Origin: Chara braunii
Taxonomy: Eukaryota; Streptophyta; Charophyceae; Charales; Characeae
Length of the DNA stretch: 55,182 bases
Assembly (NCBI GenBank): GCA_003427395.1
Contig: BFEA01000311.1
Location: forward strand, 1,722,840-1,778,021
Direction of reading: 5' to 3'
This document shows positions 1-10,689 of the stretch, piece after piece. The position numbers and the translations under genes were made by a program. Positions within the stretch are counted from its first letter, which is position 1. Every line of letters begins with the position of its first letter. Under the pieces are notes generated by a model. It did no database searches. It had not been told where the DNA came from and saw nothing but the letters and a program-made list of their open reading frames with translations.

Positions 1-291
1 AGGAGGAAAAAGAGGATTGGGAAGTGGTGGTGACGATTGGGAAAGAAAAGTGGACTGGAAAAAACGTTCCGGATCGAAAAGAATCACGATGGCTGATGAA
101 GGCCAGTGAATTTCTTTTCGTTTGTGAGTTGTATCGGTTTTCGACTTTTTGGAATTGCTTTTTTGTTTTCGTATTTACCATTTTTTTCATTTGTGTGCAT
201 GCTAACGATTTTTTAATTTGTGCGTATGGTAATCTTTTTTCTCTGTTCGTCGATTTTTATAAGACACATTTCTTTATCTGACGGGGGGAAA

Positions 292-1509
292 GTAGAGTGA
301 GGTGAGGATTGTGAAAGGGGAGAAACGAAAAGAGTAAGAGGGAGAATTGGCTTGAGTTGTGCAAGTCGGGGAGGATTGGTGGGCAGGGGAGGATCGTGAA
401 AGGGGAGAAAAGAAGAGAGAGAGTAAGAGGGAGAATTGGCTCGATGGGGATGTGGCTGCTGGGGGGCGGGGGGAGAGGATTGCGATTGGGACGGGAGTTG
501 TGCAAGTTGGGGAGGATTGGTGGGCAGAGTGGCGTATGGTAATCTTCTTTCTCTGTTCGTTGAAACGGGATCGAAAAAAAAATCCCTGCAAGTTATGATC
601 GGGATTGAGAATATAAAGGAAAGATGGGAGGTAGGGATCAGAGGGGGGAAGCTCGCAGAGGGCGGGAGCGAAAAGAGTGAGACGGAAAATTGCCTCGATT
701 GGGATCGTCGAAAGGGGATGGAGAAAAAAGACGGCCAGGATCGGTGAGTGGAGTGATAGAAACGAAAAATGGGAGGTAGGGATGAGAGGGGGAAGGGTCG
801 TGGAGGGAGGGGGCGAAAAGAATAAGAGGGAAGATCCCCTCGATTGGGATCGTCAAAACGCGATCGAGAAAAAACTGCCTGCAAGTTCTCATCGGAATCG
901 GGAAAAAAATCTCTGCAAGTTATGATCGGGATTGGGAATATGTAAGTCAGATGGGATCGATGAGTAGAGTGATACAAAGGAAAGATGGGAGGTAGGGATC
1001 AGAGGGGGGAGGGTTGTGGAGGGTGGGAGCGGAAAGAGTGAGACAGAAAATTGCCTCGATTGGGATCGTCGAAACGGGATCGAGAAAAAAATCGGGTAAG
1101 ATCGGTGAGTGGACTGATAGAAAGGAAAGATGGGAGGTAGGGATGAGAGGGGGAAGGGTCGTGGAGGGTGGGGGTGAAGAGAATAAGAGGGAAGATCGCC
1201 TCGATTGGGATCGAGAAAAAACTCCCTGCAAGTTCTGATCGGAATCGGGAAAAAAATCCCTGCAAGTTATGATCGGGATCGGATATATGTAAGTCACAGA
1301 TGGGATCGATGAGTAGAGTGATACAAAGCAAAGATGGGAGGTAGGGATCAGAGGGGGCAGGGTCGTGGAGGGCGGGAGCGAAAAAAGTGAGACGGAAAAT
1401 TGTCTCGATTGCGATCGTCAAAACCGGATTGAGAAAAAAATCGGGCAGGATCGGTGACTGGAGTGATAGACAGGAAAGATGGGAGGTAGGGATCAGAGAG
1501 GGAAGGGTC

Positions 1510-1510
<1 letters not shown>
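292..1510. repeat. G-rich higher-order tandem repeat
   Basis: Degenerate G-rich tandem array. The phrase GGGAGGTAGGGAT recurs near 628, 773, 988, 1132, 1338 and 1481, with alternating spacings of about 145 and 210 bp, so a higher-order unit of about 355 bp is repeated two and a half times. A related 140-bp period (GTGCAAGT..GGGGAGGATTGG) is visible at 357 and 497. Long proline/serine-rich frames on the minus strand are by-products of the repeat and are not called as genes. Confidence 0.8.

Positions 1511-1563
<53 letters not shown>
1511..1563. repeat. (GA)n microsatellite
   Basis: About 25 uninterrupted GA units that directly end the G-rich array. Confidence 0.97.
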
Positions 1564-1565
<2 letters not shown>

Positions 1566-1628
1566 AAATAAGTCTTTAACATCGCGGCTCTGTGAACCGT
1601 TACAATATGGGAATATTCGCTGCCGCAG

Positions 1629-1631
<3 letters not shown>

Positions 1632-1690
<59 letters not shown>

Positions 1691-1755
1691 GAGAAAGACA
1701 GAAAAAGAGAGAGAGAGAAAGAGAGAAAGGAAGAGAGTTTTTTTTTTTTTTTTTT
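1632..1755. repeat. (GT)n microsatellite, GA-rich tract and T run
   Basis: About 27 GT units (1632-1686), then a GA-rich tract (1687-1737) and a T run (1738-1755). Frames here encode alternating Cys-Val or Thr-His and are artefacts. Confidence 0.95.
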
Positions 1756-2415
1756 AGTATTTCTCCATGTATGCGTATCATCTGTGCTGAGGGACCAATC
1801 GGGGTCAACACAACAGTGGGGGAATCGCGGTAGTAGTGGGAGAGCGCCTGTTGGTGAGATTCCCCATCCACAACGACATGCTGAACTCGCTTGTGAATCC
1901 TGTGCAATCCACACACAAAATTAGTGTGCCACAAAATAAAGGGCGCTTCCGTCCCACCCTCCGCCCCCTCCTCTGCGCCGAAGCGTAGCTGCGGGGGTTC
2001 CGCTTGTTTAGTTTAAAGAAAAATGAAGGAAATGCTGATCAAATGTATTGTGATCTGAGAGCCCTGCCTCACTGACAGGCTCTGTGCCATAAAACCTGAT
2101 TTTTGGGTACTGTGATGGATACCTTGCGGTCCGTTAAACCGCTAGTACACGGCCTCAGCCTTGCAGAAAGTTTTTTGTCCCCACAAGCAAAACCCGGAGG
2201 CGCCGCACGGCCAGGCCTGCCGTTGAAAAAGAAAAATCGGCGGCCTCCGAAGTGGTGCAGGTTTCATGCTGACACCTGCCGGCCGATATGTGGTGTACTG
2301 GTGCTTCAAGGCCTCGCTGCCTTGGGGGGAAGATTCCGTTACCGTTGCTCAGAAAATTGTTGGCGCTTCACAGCACACTGCTTTTTCAGCTAAGCGGTCT
2401 TTTGGCTCTGTTGAC
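1756..2415. other. No recognisable gene
   Basis: Mixed-composition DNA between the microsatellites and the LINE 3' end. Short plus-strand frames (for example 2103-2393 and 2266-2523) have no motif I recognise. It is probably pre-insertion flank of the LINE. Confidence 0.5.
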
Positions 2416-2436
2416 TTTTTTTTTTTTTTTTTTTTT
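2416..2436 (-). other. LINE poly(A) tail
   Basis: T21 on the plus strand, lying beyond the 3' UTR of the minus-strand LINE, as expected for the A tail of a target-primed insertion. A shorter T-rich stretch at 3006-3018 is a less likely alternative end. Confidence 0.65.
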
Positions 2437-3345
2437 CCAACAAACAGGTCCTTATGGGCCTGGCTCCTTTTCCATTCTGGGGAGCATCAGTCCGGTTCCT
2501 ATTCCCCCGACAAGTCAGAATAAAATATTACATCATGAAACACACCCACGCTTCCTTCCATATGGCTGAAGGACCCCTGACCAGCATCGATTGCTCCCTT
2601 GAGGGAGGATTGACTGTCAGCTTGCCCTAACAACTTGCTCCTCTCAGGTTCCCTTCTTGGGCCTGTCAAATAGACCTATTCAAAACGAGAGAAAGTGGTA
2701 GGCTTTGCCTCCAGCCACAAATCTGAGTCTCTTTCCTCTCCAAAGTTCCCGCCTGATACCCTTGTTGCTCAGCCTAGGACATTGTTGTCTGTGTTGGGAC
2801 TATTCCATTGATCGCAAGGTATCTTGGTCCTCTCCTAGCACCTTACGAGATGTGCCAGTCCTTCCACCGTACATAAGAGTTCTTTATTTCTGCAGCTTTC
2901 CTTCAATCAGCTAGGTCTTGGTAAACTTCAACTGTACTCTGAGCTGTTGCTCGTCCTCGTCTGGTAGGGAAAGTGTTGCCTTGTGTCACTTGCATAGAAT
3001 CTCTCTTTTTTTTCTTTTTATACCCTCTCTCCTCTCAGACCTAGTGGCTAGGACTGTCAGATAGTTCTGAATTCCTAGAAAGAGTTTTCCCGGTTGTCTT
3101 GTCTGTCCCTTGTACTTTTCTTTTATCCATTCTTAACCGAGAGCCACCCTGGCCCTGCCCGAAATTTCTCTACCCTCTCTGAGAATCCCTTAAACCCTTA
3201 ATCCCTAAACCCTCGATTAATATCCTGCTCTATGAGACCCTTACTTCCGTCTTATCCCCCCCTCTTGGATGTCTGATCATGGAATGTCTTGTCCACCCGC
3301 AGTTATCTGTTGCTGGTGAATCCTTCCTGGGGTTGAGTTATGCCA
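2437..3345 (-). other. LINE 3' UTR
   Basis: Sequence between the last ORF2 codon and the poly(A) tail. No frame of note. It holds a degenerate plant-telomere-like stretch at 3186-3216. Confidence 0.55.
3186..3216. repeat. Degenerate telomere-like repeat
   Basis: Three imperfect units around CCCTAAACCCT, the plant telomere word, inside the LINE 3' UTR. Short and degenerate, so chance is possible. Confidence 0.3.
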
Positions 3346-6300
3346 CTATTTCCAACAAATGCAGTCTTCTCGTAACTCCGCAATCTTGCCGTTTATCAAC
3401 CAGTTCTTGCTGAAGGTCCATCTCTCCTTGTTTCGTTGTTCCTCGTCCTCCGTCCATGACTGTTTGGTCTTCCTCCATCTGCAGAGGATTTCGGATTGTA
3501 TCATCATTTTCGTCTCCACCCAAACTTTCTCGCGTGGGTTGGACAGTCCTTCAATCGTTCTGCTGCATCTTTCTTTCCATATGACCCATAATGTAACTTT
3601 TGTGATGAGTCCAAACCAGATTTTTTCTGTCTTTTGAAGCTGTTGAGGGATGTTAGTCAAGAGGAGAAGTTGGATGGGATGTTCGGGGAAGGGGGTTGGG
3701 AATAGGGAGTCCCATAGTGCGGAGGCTCTTGCCTAGTAGGTTGTCGCCTCTCTACAATGTATTAGGCAGTGAGCTATGTCTTCTACCGTCCCTTCATTAC
3801 AGACCATGCACAAGTCCGAGCTGTTGGGATCTGAAGTCTTATGCCTCGTGTGTAGCCATTGGTTCACTGGTAATGCCGCGTAGGTGATTAGCCATTGTAC
3901 GCTTCTGATTTTGATTGGCCTGATAAGCTTGAACTTTTTCCACTGGATCTGCGTGAGATTGTCTGCCTCTTGGCCCAGTAGATTGTGCCATCTTTTTGTA
4001 ATGATAGGGTCGGGGTCTTTGGTTTTCAGTGACAGTTTGTATCCTGGATTAACTGTATACTTGTGAATTGGGATTTTGGATTTGATGTTCTTAGTCTTGT
4101 CCGGCATCCATGCCCATTCAACTGGGTCAAACTCCAAGTTGTGGATTGCTGTGTCCGGTCTAAAGATTGACTTGGGCCAAGAGCCAAGGACCCTTATGTT
4201 CCTAAGTAGGAAGGAGTCCAAGACTACCGACTCAACATTGTTATTTAGGATGGTCGGCATATTGGTAGCAGTCGTGGAGATTGGGAAGGAGAGGGAGGTG
4301 ACCTTGGTGTGTGAGTCTCGTTGCATGTGGGAGAATTGAAAGGCTCTCGAGGGAGTCATTTCTTGTATCTTAAGTCCCCATTCTTCGGGTTCCCATGGAG
4401 CGGCTTCCGTCAAGATATCTTTCCATTCCTGTGGAATAAGGCTGACAATGTACCGGAGATTGGGTCCTCGTTTGTGGTATCCTTTCAGTTGGGAACTAAT
4501 TTCCTGTTTTGTCTTCCATTCTTTCCTGTCCTCATTCCATATGTGAGCGACTTTCCATATGCCGTTTTTGACCCAGGAGAGCCATCTGTGTTCTAAGAAA
4601 AGAGGGTTGTTGCCCTCATTTGTCACCCGTTGGTTCCTGAAGAGCGCTTGCCTTAGTACTTCATCCTTAGATCTAGGTCTGTTGGACTTGTTAGGGATTA
4701 TTTTTCTCCAGATTCGAAGTAGCGACGTCTAGTATGGAGTATCAGGCCTATAACCCTCTAGCCTGGTGTCCCTCGTTCGATTTCTTCTGCCCGTGGCTAT
4801 GGTTCAGTCTTCATTCATTACCCAGAACAGTCATGACATATCCTCTGGTGAAGGCACCGGGGCCAGTGATCTGATGCTGTCCAGGGCTAATTTATGCCAT
4901 GCGCTGTCTGGGTTCATCACAAGTTTGATGATCCACTTAATCTGTAGGGCTTTTATTTCTGTCCCGGGGTCTATAATCCCTAGACCTCCCTTTAGCGGGC
5001 TCCTCGTGACATAGTGCCATGCGACTTGAGATATACTTTTCTCTTTGTTGGGGCCTCCTGACCATATATAGAGCCTGGCTTTTCGGTTCAGTTCTTCGAT
5101 AGAGTTATCTGGGATAGTCCACCACATCATTGAGAAGACCGAGGTGTCAAGGACCAGGGCTCGTCTGATGAGGGACGTGAAGACATTGCCCCACCTTCCT
5201 AATTTGTTGATTTGTTTGGTCAGCATGTTCTGGCCCATTTGGGGCGCTAGACCTTCTCTTGTCATGAATATACCAAGGTATCGGGTGGGGGTGTCTGGTG
5301 TCTCCCAAGCCATAGTTGCTTCCTCTCCTTGTTATAGCAAGGGGTCCTCATCTGATAGCCACCATCCTATTGTTTTCCCCCAATTGATCTTCATTTTTGA
5401 GGCCAATCTGAAAGCTTCCATTGCTTTAGCCAAAGTCCTGAACGACGAGTCGGTAGCTCTAATCAAGACAGTTAGGTCGTTCGCAAACATGATAGTTGTG
5501 GGGAAATCTATTTGGTGAGTTGAGCCTATGTTGGTGCTAGAGAGTCTTTGGATTGATGGGTCCTTGTGTAGGAATGATGCAATAGCTTCCATTACGAACA
5601 AAAAGATTGATGGGGCCAATGGATCCCCTTGTCGGACAGAGCGGGAAATCGGGTAGCAGTCCGACAGAAGGCCGTTGACTTGGACACAACCCGTTGCATC
5701 TTTGTACAGTATTTGGCTCCATTTTCTGAAGTTCGGTGCAACTCCCATTTTTTCCATGCTAGCTTCCATGAAATCTCAGTTAACTTGGTCATAGGCCTTT
5801 TCAAAATCGAAGAAGAGTATAGCAACATTATTTTCCTCTCCCTAATCTTCCTTACTGCCTTATTTAGTGTCAGTACGTTATCTAAGATGTATCGACCTGG
5901 GATGAAGCCTGTCTGATCAATGTGGAATCATTTATTTGTGATTTGGGTGAGTCAGTTGGAGAGGGCCTTAGCCAGGATTTTATATGGAAGTGTTAGGAGT
6001 GAGATTGACCTACAGTTTTTGATGTCTACTTTGTTGCCTTTTTTATACAGTAGTGTAACCACACTGCTGCTGAGAAAGTTACCGAGCGTCCCCTTAGTCC
6101 AGCTGTCGTTGTAATAGTTTAGCAGGTCCACTCCTAGAAGGGGCCATAATTTTTCCCAAAATTCTTTCGTTAATCCGTCGATCCCAGGGGTCTTACCATT
6201 ATTCATGCCTAGTAAGGCTTGGTGTAGCTCCTCAATTGTGATCGGTTTGTCTAGTGCCTCGACTTGTTCGGCTCTTATTGTTTGTTCCAGATAGTGAAGC

Positions 6301-7751
6301 ATTTTTTGTCTTGCCTCCCTTGTGTTGGGAGGTATCGGTGTGAGGGTCTTTGAGTGATAGAGGTCCTTGTAGAAATTTTTGGCTATCTCTAACATCCCTT
6401 CGCTGTCTGATGTCACCATCTCCGAGGCCATTGTAGGTCTCAAACCTTCTATTGTGTTAGCTTTTGAGTTGGCCTTAATTCGGGCAAAGAAGTGTTTTGT
6501 CACTGAATCACTGAGCTCATATTCGCACATTCTGGCTCTTATTTGTAGGTCTTTTAAATCCCACCACCTCCAAATAGCCAGTTTCTCTCGTGCTTTCTCA
6601 AAGATGTCATTATACAATGGCGAGGAGGGGTTATTTATCAAGTTGGTTTCAACCAGTTTTAAAGCAAATTCTAGAGATTGTCTCCTTTGCTTCCTTATGG
6701 ACGCGAGCTTTCTAGAGATTTTAGCCGCAGTGATTGAGAGGATGGAACAAATTTTTTGGAACCAATCCCACCGGGACTCTGTACTCAAGTGTGCAGACCT
6801 TTGTCCCATTCAGCAGTCACATACCTCCTTTTGGAAGGTTTGGCCGAGTAGGAGGGAGTTGTTAAGCTTGTGGAAACTGACACCCTTTTTGACCACTTGG
6901 TTAAAGCATAGCACTAGCTCTATTGGTTTGTGGTCCAGCCCTGTGTAAGAGGCCAAAGGTAGTACCTCCACACCCTTAACTGCCCCCATCATTATTTCTG
7001 ATACCAAGAAATAACCAATTCGTGAGAAGGCAGTGTGATGTGCATGATTTTTCTTGACCAGGGTGAATGTTCTTTTAGTAGGGTGTAGGGTTCTGTATGG
7101 TTCTGCCAGATTGCGGTCCAACATCAATTCTTGAACCGGTATTGCTTCTGCTGAATTGACATTGTTGGAGGACCGAGATATACGGTCTGTTATCGGGTCC
7201 ATGGTGGCATTCCAGTCGCCCGCCAAGATACAAGGGGTTAATGGTGGGATCAAATTTCTGAGATTTGCCAGAAAGGCCGTTCTTTCTGTAGTCGAATTTG
7301 GTGCATATATGTTAATCAGTATAAATTCCTCTTCTTTCCATTTAAGGTGTAGTAGGCACCATCTTCCTTCAGCCAGATCAACTTTCTTGTCTAGAATTGA
7401 ACCTGCTTTGTATATGCGAGAGGATTTGGGAATCATGATTGCGGTCCCTTTGGAGCTTGTGGAGGGGTCTGATGACCATATTTCGTCTTTTAGGCCTCCT
7501 AGTTTCCTTGCCAGGAATGAGCGGATTCTGTTATGATCTATCGAAAAAGTGAGGTGAGTTTTTTGGAGTAGTAGAATATCCACTACTTTTATGTTCTCCG
7601 GTGTTATCCCTGACAGTAAATCGTTCAACTTTTCTTTTCTTTCCACTATATTCCCAAGTCCATTGACATTCCAACTCTTAATGACAAGCCCTTGAGTTCT
7701 CCAATCAATGCGATCCCCTACCTCGTTGGCTCTTAGTCTATAGCTCTCCAT
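3346..7751 (-). pseudogene. LINE ORF2: endonuclease-reverse transcriptase, inactivated
   Basis: Starts at the ATG at 7751. Residues 1-300 form an APE-type endonuclease, recognised by WNVNG, LLLQKTHL, LAGDWNATMD, SRIGYF and LDHKP. The reverse transcriptase follows (about 6800-5300) with TPGIDGLTKEFW, KNCRSISLL, DQTGFIPGR, FDFEKAYDQVN, QGDPLAPSIF and FANDL. Next come the thumb (RYLGIF, LYIWSG, PLKGGLGI; 5313-4831) and the zf-RVT region (4626-3733, C-x2-C with H-x3-H) ending in LWVIWKERCSR. Frames chain in register apart from one frameshift near 5825-5840, but with in-frame stops at 6810, 5952, near 5910 and 5778, 5332, 4831 and 3733. Key residues are lost: endonuclease Glu to Lys (codon 7560-7562), the Asp of SRID to Gly (7014-7016), and the first Asp of the RT FADD box to Asn (5479-5481). 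Confidence 0.9.
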
Positions 7752-7754
7752 GGC

Positions 7755-8330
7755 TACTGTTGTACCAGGTCAGGGGGATTGGTTGGTAAGGGGGTGTCTA
7801 AGTTGGGGGTGGGGGGGGGCTTCCATGCTCACACCATCTCCTATTACCTCCTGAATGGTCTTTGGTCCATTGTCCTCCGATGGGGAGAGAGAACCTTCTC
7901 TCTCAGTATCTGATCCGTCTATCTCCGTCTTTCTACCACCGTCAATTTCCAACTCAGGGTACAAATCCAGCTTTTCTCTTTCGTCATTCCCATCCTATGA
8001 GTTGCAGTCCGAAGCGTCACTTTTGTAGAATCTTTCACAATCAGTAACGTATGCTCTTGCGTCCAGATCCTTATCCCCCTCCAGCAGTCCTGCTGTGACA
8101 ATATGGGCAACGACTCTGGCCAACAACTCTATTGACACCCCTACGTCTGCTAGGATGTTGTAGGGAACCTCAACCACCGTTCTCCAAGGTTTCCTGATCA
8201 TCTTGGTTCTGAGTTTTGCAAATTCCTGTTGACCTCGCTCGTGCTCTTCTGGACGCTCTCTGAGTCTTCATGCATGGAGGTGTCCCTCCTCCATAGCAAC
8301 AGTCTCAAATACCCCCAATGGGGTTTCCGT
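7755..8330 (-). pseudogene. LINE inter-ORF segment, degraded
   Basis: Minus-strand frames of 60-70 residues overlap in different phases (8201-7995, 8110-7919, 7964-7770) and read as one acidic, proline-containing tail broken by frameshifts. It lies between the lysine-rich ORF and the ORF2 start. No domain recognised. Confidence 0.45.
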
Positions 8331-8336
8331 CGTTAT

Positions 8337-9200
8337 CTATTCCTTGAGCGCTTTGACGACATTCTCTCCTTCCACAAAGTGGGGGATTTTGAAGGATATG
8401 TCTGTTGCAATCTGCCATTCCTTTGCCTTTGCCACATACCTGGCTGCAATGAGTGGCCTAATATTTCTCAGGGTTCTCCGAGATGCTTTGGCCGACTCAG
8501 TCACCATTGGGGCTTTCCCATTTGCTATCTGTGTGATATTGGTGAACTTCGGGGTGTGTTCTTTGTTCCATTTTTTCAGTTTCTCTGCCTGAGACATCAC
8601 TACTGCCAGTTCCTTTTTGAGGAGATCGCATTTTGATTTTTCCTCTCTTTCTTCTTGTTCGTCATTGGAGTCCTTTCGTTTCTGGATCTTGCCTACTTTC
8701 CTCGCCTTGGGTCGTAGATCCAGGAAGTTGTCTTTAGTTGTAGGGATGGTTCTGTCCTTGTCCTTTGTTCCCTGGTTTCTTGCTCTTTTCTTTTCCGCAT
8801 ATCTGAAAGTCGCGTACTCAGAAAATTCTTTTGCCTTTTCCTTTTTGAGCATTTCGTACTGATTAGAGGAATTGCCGATCCCCACAATGGCCTCCTTCGT
8901 ACCATTCACCTGAGGCCTCTCTGCGTGTTTCAGGCAGGCTACCCGGACACCAAACGCATCTTCCCGTTCCCATTTTGGCTTTTTCACATATTCTCTGAGC
9001 CAGACCAATGATTGCCTGGATCGATCATCCTCGTCTGTGGAACCAGCATCTGGTGCACTGTTCCTCCCTTCCGGTTCCCCATCTGCCTTGCCCCCCATCA
9101 GATCCGAATCCTCTTTTTTTGTTGCTTCTGCCATTTTCACTTCCTTCCCTTCCTTAGACTCCCCTGCTTTCCTTCTCTTTGGCCCCATCTCCTTCTCCAA
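8337..9200 (-). CDS. LINE lysine/glutamate-rich protein, likely C-terminal part of ORF1
   Basis: Uninterrupted 287-codon frame, highly charged (runs such as KKEKAKEF and EEREEKSK) and probably partly coiled-coil. It sits between the zinc-knuckle ORF1 segment and ORF2 of the same LINE. It may be a second ORF, or the C-terminal half of ORF1 separated by the stop at 9267. I recognise no catalytic motif. RNA binding or multimerisation would be the usual role of such LINE proteins, but that is inference. Confidence 0.5.
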   Translation of the reverse strand: MEKEMGPKRRKAGESKEGKEVKMAEATKKEDSDLMGGKADGEPEGRNSAPDAGSTDEDDRSRQSLVWLREYVKKPKWEREDAFGVRVACLKHAERPQVNGTKEAIVGIGNSSNQYEMLKKEKAKEFSEYATFRYAEKKRARNQGTKDKDRTIPTTKDNFLDLRPKARKVGKIQKRKDSNDEQEEREEKSKCDLLKKELAVVMSQAEKLKKWNKEHTPKFTNITQIANGKAPMVTESAKASRRTLRNIRPLIAARYVAKAKEWQIATDISFKIPHFVEGENVVKALKE

Positions 9201-9266
9201 ATGTATGCAATCCCCGTGTAACGATTGCTTGTTATCAATTTGCGTTTTATGCCTCCTTTTGTATGT

Positions 9267-10522
9267 CTACAATTCCGCTTGTTTTAGTGTCTCCCTGAAT
9301 ACCGTTGGTTCCTTGTTATATTCTTGCTCAATCTGTTCCCTTATGGTGTTTAGATCACACAACAGATCTTCCCTTGCCTTCTCTTCCTTGATTACCCGCG
9401 AGTCCGTGATGGGATTGGTGTTGATTTTCGTCGGGTTTCCTTTTGCTTTCCCTTTTGCTTTCTTTTGCCATCTGCTGTCTGTTGGGGGGAAAATGTCCGG
9501 TTTTTTGACGGATGGTGTCTGATCCGCGAAATGCCACACCCAGTGGGGTTCATCCAGATTATCATCAAAGACCCATCCGTCGTAGCATGAGTCCGCTACG
9601 AGCCATATTCCAGGCGCATTTTCCACCTCCACCATCATGTTTGGCGGAAGCTTTCGTTCTTTCGATTGTTTCGGAACTTTGGGCATGAAGGATCAACTCC
9701 CAGGTGTCCCCGCTCTCTGCAGCGGAAACAGATGGGTGAGGTTCTGGTTGATATCCTTACCTCTACCAGCCTGTTCTCTATCTGGAATTTCAAGGTCGGT
9801 GGGAAGACTGGGGGGTCATCTGTTTGGATGTCAAGGATCGCTGTCATGGTTCCGCAGTGCGGAGCCAGAAATTATGGCGTCGGTAGAATCCATTTCAAAA
9901 TCTTGTTCGCTGTATACTGTCTCTCAAGTCTGTCGACCAACAAAACGTGAAAACCAGGCTGAATGTTATTAAACTGGACCCAGAAGTTTTCTTTCAGTAG
10001 AGTTTGTTTGTAGGAGACTGCGAATACTGGGTTCTGTCTTTGAACTGACAGTTTTTTCCATGTAGTGATGGTGCAAATTGATCCGTGACAATTTCAGGAT
10101 TGCATTTTGGGTGCGATCCGTGCATGATCCTCATGGATGAAGATTACCATGATGTTGTTCCGTCCCAAGCTCTGCAATGAGTAGGTGTCCCCAATCTGCT
10201 TGAGTTTCGGTTTCTTTCTGATTGTGTCAATTATCCATTTCCTCTTCTCTGTTAGCTGGAGATCCGCGCCGTGTCATGCAAAGTTGAAAACTACTCCATG
10301 TTTTTCGTGCAGATCATCCAGTTCGGCGATCTTTTCTTCTGGGTATTTCCATATGATCACCTCCTCTTCTTTGCCGTCTATTATCTGTTTTTCGGTTGAC
10401 TCGATTCCTTGAACCTTCGTCTTCTCAATCAAGAATTTGAGAGTTTTGTTGTTGATGGTATTGACTGTTTTTTCCAGTACCGTCCGATCAGTCGGGCCCG
10501 TGCCTTGGGTTAGATTAGCCAT
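9267..10522 (-). pseudogene. LINE ORF1 (Gag-like) with zinc knuckle, interrupted
   Basis: Begins at an ATG at 10522 (MANLTQGTGPTD). The first 82 codons are open, then single stops interrupt. The middle part reads FWVQFNNIQPGFHVLLVDRL near 9990-9930. This resembles the DUF4283-like fold of plant LINE Gag proteins, followed by RLVEVRIS and a zinc knuckle CFRCRERGHLGVDPSC (C-x2-C-x4-H-x6-C; the last spacing is longer than the usual x4) near 9740-9690. A shifted frame (9686-9267) continues to the stop at 9267. The role in the family is binding element RNA; this copy is broken. Confidence 0.65.
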
Positions 10523-10689
10523 CTTCCAATGTAATTAGCCCAACCCTCTCTCGCTATCACAATCTTTTTCGGGGGGGTCAGAAGAGAGGGTAGTAGGTGT
10601 CGTAAGATGATCTTATTGAGGCCGTCGTTAAGGGGGTGGGTATGTCTGGAAGGGGTAGAAATGGGCTTGATATGAGATGGGGGGGCGGG

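Larger units (their letters stand above)
2416..10550 (-). mobile_element. Decayed L1-like LINE retrotransposon, near full length
   Basis: Minus-strand non-LTR retrotransposon of about 8 kb. Reading from high to low coordinates it has an ORF1 region starting at an ATG at 10522, a CCHC-like zinc knuckle near 9730, a lysine/glutamate-rich ORF, then ORF2 (endonuclease, reverse transcriptase, zf-RVT region), a 3' UTR of about 0.9 kb and a 21-nt poly(A) tail, seen as T21 at 2416-2436. The order is that of plant L1 elements. The 5' boundary is not sharp: similarity to coding sequence stops near 10522 and the G-rich minisatellite begins near 10690. I could not find a target-site duplication by eye. 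Many stops, one frameshift and mutated catalytic residues make it non-autonomous today. Confidence 0.85.

Noticed and set aside
213-977. Long proline/serine-rich minus-strand frames over the first kilobase
   Set aside because: They translate a G-rich tandem repeat; composition is dictated by the repeat and several frames overlap equally well.
1387-1934. Cys-Val, Thr-His and Arg-Glu frames
   Set aside because: Read-through of GT and GA microsatellites.
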